Program-made: the position numbers and the translations under genes
Shown here: one piece after another, positions 1 through 8,318 of the stretch
Position numbering within the stretch: position 1 is the stretch's first letter
Layout of the letters: each line of letters opens with the position of its first letter
The notes under the pieces: generated by a model
Told to the model about the DNA's origin: nothing
Database searches by the model: none
The model's input: the letters and a program-made list of their open reading frames with translations, nothing else
DNA from: Streptomyces olivaceus
GTDB lineage: Bacteria > Actinomycetota > Actinomycetes > Streptomycetales > Streptomycetaceae
Assembly: GCF_000721235.1 (NCBI RefSeq)
Contig: NZ_JOFH01000036.1
Span: 1-59,261 of the forward strand
Reading direction: 5' to 3'
Length of the DNA: 59,261 nt

Positions 1-88
1 CTGCCGACCGATAGCGGACCCTGTACGGGTGCGGGCACTTCGACCACCGCGACCGCGGATGCTCACACCCCTTGAAAAACGACCCCAT
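1..88 (-). CDS. Integrase (tyrosine recombinase) N-terminus, partial at left edge
   Basis: Only the first 29 codons are in the window and the gene continues beyond base 1. Reading leftward from the ATG at 86-88 gives a start MGSFFKGCEH, then SRWSKCPHPYRVRYRSA. From memory of the family, this cysteine- and histidine-containing opening followed by a PYxxRYR strand is how many actinobacterial phage/ICE-type tyrosine recombinases begin (the arm-type DNA-binding domain). These enzymes catalyse site-specific integration of mobile elements. No catalytic residue is visible, so it cannot be judged whether the gene is intact. The ribosome-binding site is weak. It borders a stretch with repeated sequence and a broken TerD gene, which fits the edge of an old integrated element. 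Confidence 0.55.
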   Translation of the reverse strand, partial: MGSFFKGCEHPRSRWSKCPHPYRVRYRSA

Positions 89-208
89 CCCACGAACCAG
101 GGCAGCAGAACCCATGTTGCTGACTCCTCCATGACCGATGCTGACGGTTTGCTGGGAGTCAGAGGTGTGGCATGCCGCTGACCTGCGGTTATGAGTGCAG
201 GGCTCGAT

Positions 209-373
209 ATGTTCTGGAACTGGATCGGACGCTCCCAGGAGGAGATCGAACAGGCCCGCCGCGACTGGATGGAAGGCTCCCGGTTCGGCGAGGTCAAGGG
301 GTACGACGGCGCCCCACTCCCCGCCCCCGAGCTACCGGCTGTGCCACTGAAGCCTCGCGGGAGAACCCGTTGA
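209..373 (+). CDS. Small charged protein, 54 aa, unknown function
   Basis: The product begins MFWNWIGRSQEEIEQARRDW and ends VPLKPRGRTR. It has an amphipathic charged N-terminal helix, a proline-rich middle and a basic tail. The ATG at 209 was chosen over the ATG at 191 because AGGG lies about six bases upstream. The last ten codons recur at 3001-3030, with nearly all base differences at silent positions, which supports real coding. The sequence after the stop (TGACCTGCGG) is also shared. No family name is recognised. It lies between the integrase fragment and the lipoprotein hydrolase, so it may be cargo or a control gene of a decayed mobile element. Confidence 0.45.
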   Translation: MFWNWIGRSQEEIEQARRDWMEGSRFGEVKGYDGAPLPAPELPAVPLKPRGRTR

Positions 374-385
374 CCTGCGGCAATG
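341..385. repeat. Imperfect direct repeat, copy A (partner at 3001-3045)
   Basis: The sequence encodes the tail VPLKPRGRTR of the small protein plus its stop codon and the following TGACCTGCGG. The partner near 3.0 kb encodes VPLKPRGRVR and continues into the same ten bases. Codon differences (CCA/CCG, AAG/AAA, CCT/CCG, CGC/CGG, AGA/AGG, CGT/CGC) are silent, and only one residue differs. A third TGACCTGCGG lies at 178-187 without the coding part. Confidence 0.6.
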
Positions 386-549
386 CCTGAGGTCGGTTGC
401 CGGCGAGTGGTACACGCTCGGGAGTCGTTCCACCCGGTTTCCACGCTGGCAGAAGGGCGACTCGGTGCAGTGCAAGGCTGCATCCGTATGAAGGCCGGTG
501 ACCCGGAACTCGCCATCCCGAAACTACGGGTCGGAAGCTTTTTCACGGG

Positions 550-2115
550 TCATTCGAAGGTGCAGCGGGCGCTCGCGGGCGGGGAGGTGAGGTTCACGAG
601 GTAGTCGGCGACGGCGTCGTCGACGCAGGTATTGCCGGCGATCAGGGCGGCGCCGTGCTGCTCGCCCTCGACGGTGAGCAGGCTGCCTTCCAGCGCCTCG
701 GCCAGGTGGGTGCCTTCCTTGTACGGGGCCACGGGGTCGCCCGTGACGGCGACGGTCAACGTGTCGGGCAGGCCCTTGATCTCCGTGGCGTAGGGGTAGC
801 CCAGGGTCGGCTCCACGGGCCACGCCTCGCACATGTTCCGGGTGTCGTCCAGCGGTCGGCCGGTGTCGAGGAACGGGGCGATCCTGGTCATCGTGCGCCT
901 GAGCTTCGACTCCTGTTCCGGGGTGTGCCGTTCCTCGTCCAGGCAGTTGATGACCTCGGTGGCTTCGAGGGCATTGCTGTAGGTGCCGTCGGCATACCGC
1001 TGGTAATAGGCGTCGTGCAGTCCGATCAGGGCGTCGCCGCGTCCGTTCTGCACCTCGCGGATGCCCTTGATGATCGTGGGCCAGCTCGCCTCCGAGTACA
1101 GCCCTGCGACGACCCCGTCGATCGCGTCGGAGAAGCTGAGGACTCGCCCGTCCCCGGCCGGGACCGGCTCGTCGATCAGGGGCTGGACGATCTCCTGGAA
1201 CCGTTCGGTCACCGCCTCGGGGTCGGAACCGAGCGGGCAGTCCGGCATTTCCGTGCACGAAGCGCCCATCAGCTCGAACGACCGCTGCACGCCGGTGTAC
1301 TGCTGCTTACGCCGCTCCACGGTACCCGCGTAGGGGTCCATCGGCCCGTCGAGAACGAGCGCGCGGACGTTCTCGGGGAACATCTCGGCGTAGACCGCTC
1401 CCAGCCGCGTGCCGTAACTCGCCCCGAAGTAGCTCAGTTTGTCGTCGCCCAGCACCGCCCGCAGCACGTCCATGTCACGCGCGGCGTCGCGAGTGCCTAC
1501 GTGGGAAAGGAACTCCCTACTCCCGGTGCGCTCGGCGCACTGCTGCATCCACTGCCGAGTCTCCTCCTCTGTCCAGCTCGCGACGTTGGTCGTCTTCTCC
1601 GACATCTCGTCGCTCTCGCGTTCGGCGTCGGTGTAGCAGTCCAGCGTGGGGGTGGATGCGCCGACGCCGCGCGGGTCGATGCCGATCAGGTCGAACTGCT
1701 CCAGGACCGGGCTGTCGGGTGCCATCGCAGCGATCAGCGGGGCGAAGCTCATGCCCGCGTATCCCGGGCCGCCCGGATTGGTCATCAACGACCCGACCGG
1801 CTCCCCGCCCTTCGCCGGCACCCGCAGCAGCGCGATCGACACCGTCTCGCCACCCGGGTCCTCATAGTCCATTGGCGCCTCCATGCGGGCGCACTCGAAC
1901 TGGTCGTTCGCGAACAGCTCCGCATCGGTCTCGTTGCTCGCATAGGGCTCGCACGGCTCGAAGGCCAGCTCCTGTTCGTAGAAACGCCGCAGCTCCTGCG
2001 AGGTCTCCTGCGACGACTTGTCCGCGCTCGACGACGTGCAGGCGCCGAGCATCCCCACTAGCAGCAGTGTCACACCGACCGTTGCTGTTCGATGGACGCG
2101 GGCACGGGTACGCAT
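550..2115 (-). CDS. Secreted lipoprotein alpha/beta hydrolase (peptidase S33, tripeptidyl aminopeptidase-like)
   Basis: The 521-residue product matches the SlpD/SlpE and tripeptidyl-aminopeptidase group of Streptomyces. These extracytoplasmic serine hydrolases clip short peptides from N-termini. The start at 2115 follows AAGGAG and gives a proper lipoprotein signal: basic MRTRARVHR, a hydrophobic stretch and lipobox LGAC with Cys26. An upstream in-frame start at 2163 would spoil the signal. The oxyanion loop is NPGGPG, the nucleophile elbow is GASYG (Ser233), and the C-terminal TAP-like domain supplies Asp460 (TGDPVAP) and His487 (EQHGA). All three catalytic residues are present and the length is normal. 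It stands alone, transcribed leftward; an inverted repeat about 100 bases upstream may control it. Confidence 0.85.
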   Translation of the reverse strand: MRTRARVHRTATVGVTLLLVGMLGACTSSSADKSSQETSQELRRFYEQELAFEPCEPYASNETDAELFANDQFECARMEAPMDYEDPGGETVSIALLRVPAKGGEPVGSLMTNPGGPGYAGMSFAPLIAAMAPDSPVLEQFDLIGIDPRGVGASTPTLDCYTDAERESDEMSEKTTNVASWTEEETRQWMQQCAERTGSREFLSHVGTRDAARDMDVLRAVLGDDKLSYFGASYGTRLGAVYAEMFPENVRALVLDGPMDPYAGTVERRKQQYTGVQRSFELMGASCTEMPDCPLGSDPEAVTERFQEIVQPLIDEPVPAGDGRVLSFSDAIDGVVAGLYSEASWPTIIKGIREVQNGRGDALIGLHDAYYQRYADGTYSNALEATEVINCLDEERHTPEQESKLRRTMTRIAPFLDTGRPLDDTRNMCEAWPVEPTLGYPYATEIKGLPDTLTVAVTGDPVAPYKEGTHLAEALEGSLLTVEGEQHGAALIAGNTCVDDAVADYLVNLTSPPASARCTFE

Positions 2116-2527
2116 GCTTCTCCTTAAAAGGCGAGTGCGCGAGAACGGCCTCCCGCTCGCCAAGGGGGGGGTGACCTAGAAATCCATGATTCCCAGGAGC
2201 CGGGGCCGTGACGAGTGACGTCCGTCAGCGGTGCGAGTGACGGATGTAATGGGGAAGCGATGACAGCGCGCACGACTCGCTGAGCTACACAGAGAGGGAG
2301 CAGTTACCGGCAGACGGTGCACCCAAGGGAGCAGAACTGGCGGACTCGGACGCGGAGATCGCCTACCGGCTCGCCGAACTCCAGCAGCGCATCGCAGGTC
2401 CCTGGCGCCTGCCCGCCGGGTCGGCCATGAGCATGCCGGTGCCCCGGCTTGGATCCACGCTCGCACCGCGTCGTCGGGCTTTACCCGGCAGTACGGACAG
2501 ACAGATCTCTGCTTCCGGCACCGGCGT
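2116..2527. other. Intergenic stretch without a supported gene
   Basis: About 410 bases lie between the hydrolase start and the TerD remnant. Apart from the inverted repeat at 2218-2247 no gene is supported. Short open frames on both strands lack ribosome-binding sites and recognisable protein sequence. A plus-strand frame around 2285-2420 reads plausibly (for example RLAELQQRIA) but has no start codon and may be a gene remnant. Confidence 0.5.
2218..2247. promoter_or_regulatory. Inverted repeat upstream of the lipoprotein hydrolase
   Basis: ACGTCCGTCA (2218-2227) and TGACGGATGT (2238-2247) form 10-base arms with one mismatch around a 10-base spacer. It lies about 100 bases upstream of the hydrolase start, a plausible operator position. 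No regulator can be assigned. Confidence 0.35.
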
Positions 2528-2857
2528 TCAGTCGGTGATGTCGACGCCGTACCCGCGTGCGAGGGCGTCGAGGCCGTGGTCGTAGCCCTGGCCGACGGCG
2601 CGTAGGCGCCAGTCCGGGCCTCTGCGGTAGATCTCCGCGAGCAGCATGGTGCGTTCGGTGGTGGCGCCGTCCAAAGTGGCCCGGGCGCGCGCTGCCCCGC
2701 TACTGCCGAGGGCGGCACCGATCTGGATTGCACCGACCGCCCCGAAGGTGGCGGCGCCGTCTATGGCCGCTGCGATGACGACCTTGCGCGTCGCGGGCGG
2801 CAGGGAAGCCAGGTTGAGGGCGATCTGTATGACGATTGAAGTGGGCGAGTGAATCTC
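2528..2857 (-). pseudogene. TerD-family stress protein, C-terminal remnant
   Basis: The minus-strand frame ending at 2528 reads through about 110 codons. It contains the typical TerD C-terminal half: ALNLASLPPATRKVVIAAA, then RTMLLAEIYRRGPDWRLRAV, then GQGYDHGLDALARGYGVDI. TerD/CABP proteins bind calcium and act in tellurite and general stress tolerance. The N-terminal half, with part of the calcium site, is missing. Upstream the frame meets a stop at 2867-2869, and no ATG or GTG start with a ribosome-binding site precedes the conserved part. It is therefore called a truncated pseudogene. Its position next to an integrase fragment and a repeat fits rearrangement damage. Confidence 0.7.
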
Positions 2858-3000
2858 GCACCGATTTCAGACGATTGGGGGCACGCGACCAGCGGTCCTC
2901 GAGCTTCGGGATGGCAGGCCCCCTGCAGCCGAGTCTTGGAGCGTACGAAGCCTTCGCGATCTCGCCTGCGCTGAGTGTTTCGATGCTGATTTTGCCGAAG

Positions 3001-3045
3001 GTGCCGCTGAAACCGCGGGGGAGGGTACGCTGACCTGCGGTAGGG
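3001..3045. repeat. Imperfect direct repeat, copy B (partner at 341-385)
   Basis: This copy encodes LPKVPLKPRGRVR, a stop and TGACCTGCGG. Unlike copy A, the upstream codons do not resemble the small protein, so this looks like the 3-prime end of a truncated paralogue. The two copies bracket the lipoprotein hydrolase and the TerD remnant. Confidence 0.55.
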
Positions 3046-3057
3046 CGCCGGATCTGT

Positions 3058-5532
3058 TCAGCGAGCAGCCGGCCCGGCGAACTTCACATAGTCGTCCGGC
3101 AGTTGGAGTTCCGCCCAGATGGTCTTGCCGTCGGCCGAGTGCCGGGTGCCCCAGCGCTGGGCCAGCTGGGCCACCAGCATCAGCCCGCGTCCGCCCTCGT
3201 CGAACAGGGCCGCCCGGCGCAGATGGGGGGCGGTGCTGCTGGTGTCGGAGACCTCGACGATGAGCGTGCGGTCCAGGATCAGCCGCAGCCGGATGGGGCC
3301 GGACGAATGCCGGATGGCGTTGGAGATCAGCTCGGTGACCACCAGCTCAGTGGTGAACACCGCTTCCTGGAGCTCCCACCGCGTCAGTTGCCCGTCGACG
3401 TCCTTGCGGGCGGTCCCGCAGCTCGCCGGGTCGTCGGGGATGTCCCACGTCACCACGTGCGCCGCGTCAAGGACCCGGGTCCGCGCCATCAGCAGGGCCA
3501 CGTCATCGCCCGGCGCCCCGCTCGGCAGCAGCGCCTCGACGACCGCCCCGCACCGGGCGTCGAGCGAGACGGCCGGTGCGGCCAGCGCCTCGTGCAGCAG
3601 GCGGTAGCCCTCGTCCATGTCCCGGTCGCGGCGCTCGACCAGGCCGTCGGTGAACAGCGCCAGCACCGAGCCCTCGGGCAGTGAGAACTCCGCCGATTCG
3701 AACGGCAGCCCGCCCAGGCCCAGGGGCGGCCCGGCGGGCAGCTCCATGGTGACGGCCCCGCCCGTTGCGGGGTCGATCAGGACGGGGGGCGGATGCCCGG
3801 CCCTGGCCACCGTGCAGGTGCCGGTGACCGGGTCGTAGACCGCGTACAGACAGGTGGTCCCGACGTCCCCGTCCGTCTCATCGCCCCCGGTCTCCTCGGA
3901 GAGGCGAAGCACCAGATCGTCCAGGTGGGTGAGGAGCTCCTCCGGCGGCAGATCGACGTCTGCGAGCGTGCGTACGGCGGTACGCAGCCGCCCCATGGTC
4001 GCCGACGCCTGTACCCCGTGCCCCACCACGTCGCCCACGATCAGGCCCACCCGTGCGCCGGACAGCGGGATCACGTCGAACCAGTCGCCGCCCACCCCGG
4101 TCCGCCCGGACGCCGCCAGATAGCGGGAGGCGACCTGCACGGCGCTGCGCTGCGGCAGCCTCTGCGGCAGCAGGTTGTGCTGGAGCGCAAGCGCGGTCTC
4201 CCGCTCCCGGGTGAACCTTTGCGCGTTGTCCAGGCACACCGCCGCCCGTGCCACGATCTCCCGCGCCACCAGTACGTCGTCCGGTGCGAACGGATCCGGG
4301 CGCCGGTACCGCAGGAACTGCGCGACCCCCAGCGTCACTCCGCGCGCCGACAGGGGCACGGACAGGATGGAGTGCACCCCCAGTTCCCTGGCGTACCGTG
4401 CCCGCAGCGGTTCCTGCTCCGCCCATGCGTGGAAGGCCGGATCGTCCTTGTACAGCACCACCGACTCACCCGCGAGCACGGCCCGCACCATTGAGGACGC
4501 GACGGCGTGGTCCCACTCCTGCCCGGTCTCCACCAATGCCTCGGGGGTGGCCTCCCGGAGGGAGCGGTGCGCGACCCGTTGCAGGGTCAGCACGCCGTTC
4601 TGCAGAGACGGCGGGGCGTCGCCGTGCAGGTACGGGGTGGCGAGTAGGTCCACGCTGCCGAAGTCGGCCAGTCGGGGCACGCACACGTCGACCAGCTCCT
4701 GGGCGGTGCGGGCGGTCTCCAGCGTACTGCCGATCCGCCGGGAGGCGTCGTTGACCAGCTGGAGCCGGACCTGCGCCCGATCCTCGCCGGTGACGTCGAC
4801 GGCGGACAGCACGACCGCCACCAGTCCGACCCGTGCGTCCCACACCGGGGCGATCCGTCCCAGCCAGGCGTGCTCTCGCGACTCGCCCCCGGTACGCAGC
4901 CGGGTTCGGACGTCCCTGGGCCGGCCGCTCTCCACCACCTGGCGCAGCTGCTCCTCCAGCTCGATGCTCTGCGGCTTGCCGCCGATTTCCGACAGCCGCA
5001 GCCCTCGGGCCTCGTCCTCGGAGAGCCCGATGACCTCCTCCATCGCACGGTTGGCGCGCCGCAGCCGGATGTCGGTGTCGTACAGGGCGAGGGCGTTGGG
5101 CGCGTAGAGGAAAGCCAGGCGGGGCAGCTGGTCGTCCTTCTCCGTGCGCTCGGTGCCGGCCAGCGGGCTGACGAGCAGCCATCCGTCGGGGTGACCTTCG
5201 TGCGGCCCGAGCCGGTGGACCAGCAGCCGTACGGTCAGCCGCCGGCCGTCGCGGTGCCGCAGATCCACGGTGCCCGTCCACCGCTCGTCGCGGGCCGGGG
5301 CGGTGGCGGCGACGGGATCGGCGAGCAGCTCGGCGGCCGGGCGGCCCAGCATCTGCGCCGCGGTGTGACCCAGCAGCCGCCGGGCACCGTCGTTCCAGTG
5401 CGTGATCCGGCCGGAGCCGTCCAGGAGGACACGGGCAGTGGCCGCCTCGTCCGGAACCAGGCCCCAGGGGTCGCCGCCGCTCCGGGAGGGTTGTCCGTAA
5501 CCGACAGTGCTCACGTCCCCAGCCTGGGGCAT
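3058..5532 (-). CDS. PAS-PAS-GAF-SpoIIE phosphatase with C-terminal HATPase (RsbU/RsbW-type hybrid)
   Basis: This large cytoplasmic signalling protein (about 824 residues) combines two opposing activities. Domains in order: PAS around 25-95 (ITHWNDGARRLLGH), a second PAS around 125-240 (ANRAMEEVIGLSEDEARG), GAF around 260-420, a SpoIIE/PP2C serine phosphatase around 440-660 (GGDWFDVIPL, VGDVVGHG, FTDGLVE) and a histidine-kinase-like ATPase around 690-810 with an N box (ELISNAIRH). In partner switching, the phosphatase dephosphorylates an anti-anti-sigma factor and the ATPase part can act as an anti-sigma kinase. The metal-binding Asp residues of the phosphatase are present. The start is uncertain: ATG 5532 is used, while GTG 5514 (STVGYGQPS) or TTG 5550 are alternatives. 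No partner antagonist gene is adjacent. Confidence 0.85.
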   Translation of the reverse strand: MPQAGDVSTVGYGQPSRSGGDPWGLVPDEAATARVLLDGSGRITHWNDGARRLLGHTAAQMLGRPAAELLADPVAATAPARDERWTGTVDLRHRDGRRLTVRLLVHRLGPHEGHPDGWLLVSPLAGTERTEKDDQLPRLAFLYAPNALALYDTDIRLRRANRAMEEVIGLSEDEARGLRLSEIGGKPQSIELEEQLRQVVESGRPRDVRTRLRTGGESREHAWLGRIAPVWDARVGLVAVVLSAVDVTGEDRAQVRLQLVNDASRRIGSTLETARTAQELVDVCVPRLADFGSVDLLATPYLHGDAPPSLQNGVLTLQRVAHRSLREATPEALVETGQEWDHAVASSMVRAVLAGESVVLYKDDPAFHAWAEQEPLRARYARELGVHSILSVPLSARGVTLGVAQFLRYRRPDPFAPDDVLVAREIVARAAVCLDNAQRFTRERETALALQHNLLPQRLPQRSAVQVASRYLAASGRTGVGGDWFDVIPLSGARVGLIVGDVVGHGVQASATMGRLRTAVRTLADVDLPPEELLTHLDDLVLRLSEETGGDETDGDVGTTCLYAVYDPVTGTCTVARAGHPPPVLIDPATGGAVTMELPAGPPLGLGGLPFESAEFSLPEGSVLALFTDGLVERRDRDMDEGYRLLHEALAAPAVSLDARCGAVVEALLPSGAPGDDVALLMARTRVLDAAHVVTWDIPDDPASCGTARKDVDGQLTRWELQEAVFTTELVVTELISNAIRHSSGPIRLRLILDRTLIVEVSDTSSTAPHLRRAALFDEGGRGLMLVAQLAQRWGTRHSADGKTIWAELQLPDDYVKFAGPAAR

Positions 5533-5590
5533 CGGCGAGTGGGCCGACAATCAGAGAACGCCAGACGGGGACTCCCGGCGCCGGAGCCGT

Positions 5591-6400
5591 TCAGGGTTTC
5601 CTGGCCACAGCGCCGTACATGGCGACGTCCCGGCCGTCGACGCCGTCCTGTTCCGGTCCGGGGCGCCAGGCGTGGGCCTGCGTGACTCCCGGTTCCTGCA
5701 GCTCCAGGCCGTCGAAGAACGAAGTGGCGGAGGCCAGATCGCGCAGGACGAAGGGCATGCCCTGCCGGCGGTATTCCTGAGCCACCCGGTTGACCTCCTC
5801 GGGTGCGAAGTCCGCGGTGCCGATGGTCATGGCCAGACAGCTGCCGGGCGGCAGCGGATCCAGCAGTTGCCCGATCAGCCGATGGTCGTCGGGCGGCAGG
5901 ATGAAGTGCATGATGCCGATCACCATCAGACCGACGGGCTGCTCCAGGTCGATCAGATCCTGGAACTCCTGGCTGCCGAGGATGGCGTCGGGGTTGTGCA
6001 TGTCGGCGTCGACGTACGCGGTGGCGCCCTCGGGTGAACTCTGCAGCAGGGCGCGCGCGTGGGCGAGCACAATGGGGTCGTTGTCCACGTACACCACGTG
6101 GGACTCGGGTGCCGCCGCCTGCACGACCTCGTGCAGGTTGGGCGAGGTCGGCAGCCCCGTACCGATGTCGAGGAACTGCCGGATGCCGCATTCCTCGGCG
6201 AGGAAGCGGCCGGCGCGGTGCATGAACCTGCGGTTCTCCGTCATGTGGACGGGCAGGGCGGGCCAGTGGCGGCACATCGCGTCGCCGGCTTCGGCGTCTG
6301 CCGGATAGTGGTCCTTGCCGCCGAGAATGTAGTCGTAGACCCGGGCGGAATGGGCGCGGGAAGTGGTAAGTCGGCTCTGCCGGCCGCGCGGGGTGCTCAT
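5591..6400 (-). CDS. SAM-dependent methyltransferase, Methyltransf_19 family
   Basis: The 269-residue product is a typical member of the large actinobacterial family formerly DUF574. The family opening SRVYDYILGGKDHYPAD is here ARVYDYILGGKDHYPAD. The SAM-binding loop FLDIGTGLPT sits near residue 95 and the adenosine-binding acidic end of strand 2 is VVYVDNDPIV. The physiological substrate of these enzymes is unknown. The start follows AAGGAGG. The gene lies between two SpoIIE phosphatases on the same strand, with gaps of about 60 and 85 bases, and Methyltransf_19 genes are often found beside such signalling genes in Streptomyces. Confidence 0.88.
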   Translation of the reverse strand: MSTPRGRQSRLTTSRAHSARVYDYILGGKDHYPADAEAGDAMCRHWPALPVHMTENRRFMHRAGRFLAEECGIRQFLDIGTGLPTSPNLHEVVQAAAPESHVVYVDNDPIVLAHARALLQSSPEGATAYVDADMHNPDAILGSQEFQDLIDLEQPVGLMVIGIMHFILPPDDHRLIGQLLDPLPPGSCLAMTIGTADFAPEEVNRVAQEYRRQGMPFVLRDLASATSFFDGLELQEPGVTQAHAWRPGPEQDGVDGRDVAMYGAVARKP

Positions 6401-6485
6401 GCTGGGCCTCCTTCGGTCGGGTACGGCTTGTTCGACGCCGTGAACGCGATGCGGGGCGGGGACGGGAAAGTCCCGGTGTGCGCTG

Positions 6486-8141
6486 TCACCCGTCCGGCCG
6501 GGCCTGCAGAGCGATGACGGCGATGTCGTCGCGGCGGTTCTGGACGGACGGCAGGAGTCTGCTGATCAGGGCCGGGAGCGGAAGGCCCTGGCGAACCAGT
6601 GCGTCAGTCTGTTCGCGCAGGCGACGGAGGCTGTCCCCGATGTCGGTGTCCGGTCTCTCCACGAGCCCGTCGGTGTAGAGCACCAGGGCGTCTCCCTCTC
6701 GCAGGACCGTGTGAAGGGTGGTGCGGACGAGGGTGTCGGCGACGCACAGAGGCGGGTCGGGAGCCGTGAGGCCGTGCACGTAGCGGGACGGAGCGTCGCG
6801 GGGGATCAGCAGGGGCGGCGGGTGGCCGGCATTGGACAGAGCGACGCGCCAGCCGCCGTCCGTCTGCCGGCGCATGATCGCATGCACCGCCGTGACCATC
6901 GAGGGGCTGTCGAGCGCCTGCACGATGCGGTCCAGCCGTCTCAGGGTGACCGCAGGGCTGGCGGCAGGGCCGCTGTCGTAGGCAAGCCCCCTCAGGATGC
7001 TGTTGACCCGTCCCATCGCGGTGGCAGCGTCCAGGTCGTGGCCCGCGATGTCGCCGATGGAGACGGCGAGGGATCCGGTCGAGAGGCGCACGGCGTCGTA
7101 CCAGTCTCCGCCGACCTCAGCCGCCGAGTCCGCCGGCCGGTAGAGCGCGGTGATGGCGAGCCCGTCGGTGGCAGGAGGGGCCGCCAGGAACGACTGCTGC
7201 AGCGCGAGGGCCTTGTCGCGGATGTTCTGCAGTTCCATGGTCCGGCGCAACGGCCCGCTCATCTGCTGGAAGACATCCTGCAGCAGGGAGAGGTCGGCCT
7301 CGTCCGGGGGCGGGTTGCCCCGGCAGGTCGCGATGGTCGCCAGCGCGACGGCCTGGCCGTCGACCAGTACGGGAATCAGCGCGACGCCGGTCGCGCGGGC
7401 CTTCCTCAACCACTGGAGGGAGGCGTCCGACAGCCCCTCCGGCGGCGCTCCCTGTCGAGAGAGGACCAGGAGCCGCGCCTGTTGGCTGTCGACGGCCTCC
7501 CGGGCGACCGGCCCCAGCAGAAGGTCGTCGTCGAGGGGCGGCAGGGGAGGCAGCCCGGGGGCGAGTTCCACCCGCTCGGGCGATGCCGCGGTCGCAAGGC
7601 CGCCGGAGGAGGCTACGTCGGCCTCGACGCTGTTCCGTACACGGAAGATGGCCACGGCATCGGCGAGTTCCGGCACGACGGCTGCCGCCGTCGTCAGGAA
7701 GGCTTCGGACAGATCGTGTGCCGCGGGTACCGCCGCCATGCGGGCCAGCAGTCTCTCCCGCATACGGGTCCGCCAGTGGTCCTCGGCGTCGGTGGTGGTT
7801 CCGACCCACTCCACTTCCCCGTTCCGGTCCTGAACGGGCGCGGCAATGATCTTGACGTACCGGAATCGGTCAGGAGATCCGTCGAGCCGTACCCGCACTG
7901 TCGCGTCGAGGGCGGAGCGTCGGCGGGTCGCCCGGAGCCAGGCCCTCTCGAACCACTCCCTGTCCTTCGGGTGCACGGCGTCCATCCATGAGGCACCGCC
8001 GTCGGGACGCCACAGTCCCCCGGCGATGCCGCCGCCGTCCAACAGGGTGACGACGCCGGCGGGCGACATCACCCACACCGACTGCGGGACAGCCCCCAAC
8101 AGTGCCTGATACCGCCTGAGGAGGCTGTCGTCCTCGTTCAC
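6486..8141 (-). CDS. PAS-GAF-SpoIIE family protein serine phosphatase
   Basis: The 551-residue cytoplasmic PP2C-type phosphatase has an N-terminal PAS domain (about 10-125; SVWVMSPAGVVTLLDGGG), a GAF-like segment (about 140-310) and a C-terminal SpoIIE domain (about 335-550). The last carries GGDWYDAVRL, IGDIAGHD and YTDGLVERPD, so the metal-binding acidic residues are kept. Unlike the 3058 gene it lacks a C-terminal HATPase. The GTG at 8141 was chosen because GAGGAGG lies six bases upstream; an ATG at 8243 lacks such a site and gives an unconvincing N-terminus. The likely role is dephosphorylation of an anti-anti-sigma factor in response to a signal sensed by PAS/GAF. A 13-base palindrome lies 70 bases upstream. 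Confidence 0.87.
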   Translation of the reverse strand: MNEDDSLLRRYQALLGAVPQSVWVMSPAGVVTLLDGGGIAGGLWRPDGGASWMDAVHPKDREWFERAWLRATRRRSALDATVRVRLDGSPDRFRYVKIIAAPVQDRNGEVEWVGTTTDAEDHWRTRMRERLLARMAAVPAAHDLSEAFLTTAAAVVPELADAVAIFRVRNSVEADVASSGGLATAASPERVELAPGLPPLPPLDDDLLLGPVAREAVDSQQARLLVLSRQGAPPEGLSDASLQWLRKARATGVALIPVLVDGQAVALATIATCRGNPPPDEADLSLLQDVFQQMSGPLRRTMELQNIRDKALALQQSFLAAPPATDGLAITALYRPADSAAEVGGDWYDAVRLSTGSLAVSIGDIAGHDLDAATAMGRVNSILRGLAYDSGPAASPAVTLRRLDRIVQALDSPSMVTAVHAIMRRQTDGGWRVALSNAGHPPPLLIPRDAPSRYVHGLTAPDPPLCVADTLVRTTLHTVLREGDALVLYTDGLVERPDTDIGDSLRRLREQTDALVRQGLPLPALISRLLPSVQNRRDDIAVIALQARPDG

Positions 8142-8210
8142 CGAAGCCTCCTCTCCCGCATCGCCTCCGCCCTGTGGGACCGACCTCGAACACGATGTGC
8201 AAGCCATCAC

Positions 8211-8223
8211 GCACATGATGTGC
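8211..8223. promoter_or_regulatory. Palindrome upstream of the PAS-GAF-SpoIIE gene
   Basis: GCACAT-G-ATGTGC is a perfect odd palindrome, 70 bases before the GTG start at 8141 and about 95 bases beyond the allophanate hydrolase stop. A further half site (GATGTGC) occurs at 8194-8200. This fits an operator in the promoter region of the phosphatase gene. The binding protein is unknown. Confidence 0.4.
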
Positions 8224-8318
8224 CCTATGCGTGGAAATGGCATCTGGTGTCATGATGTACGGTTCCACGTCGCCCGTGAAGGTGGGGCCGCCGCCGTCCG
8301 TGATCATCGTGCCCAGGG

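Noticed and set aside
383..604. Plus-strand small frame after the first repeat
   Set aside because: It overlaps the 3-prime end of the lipoprotein hydrolase and has no ribosome-binding site or recognisable product.
2176..2733. A 185-codon minus-strand frame
   Set aside because: The TerD remnant occupies the same strand in another frame with clear homology, and this frame reads as noise.
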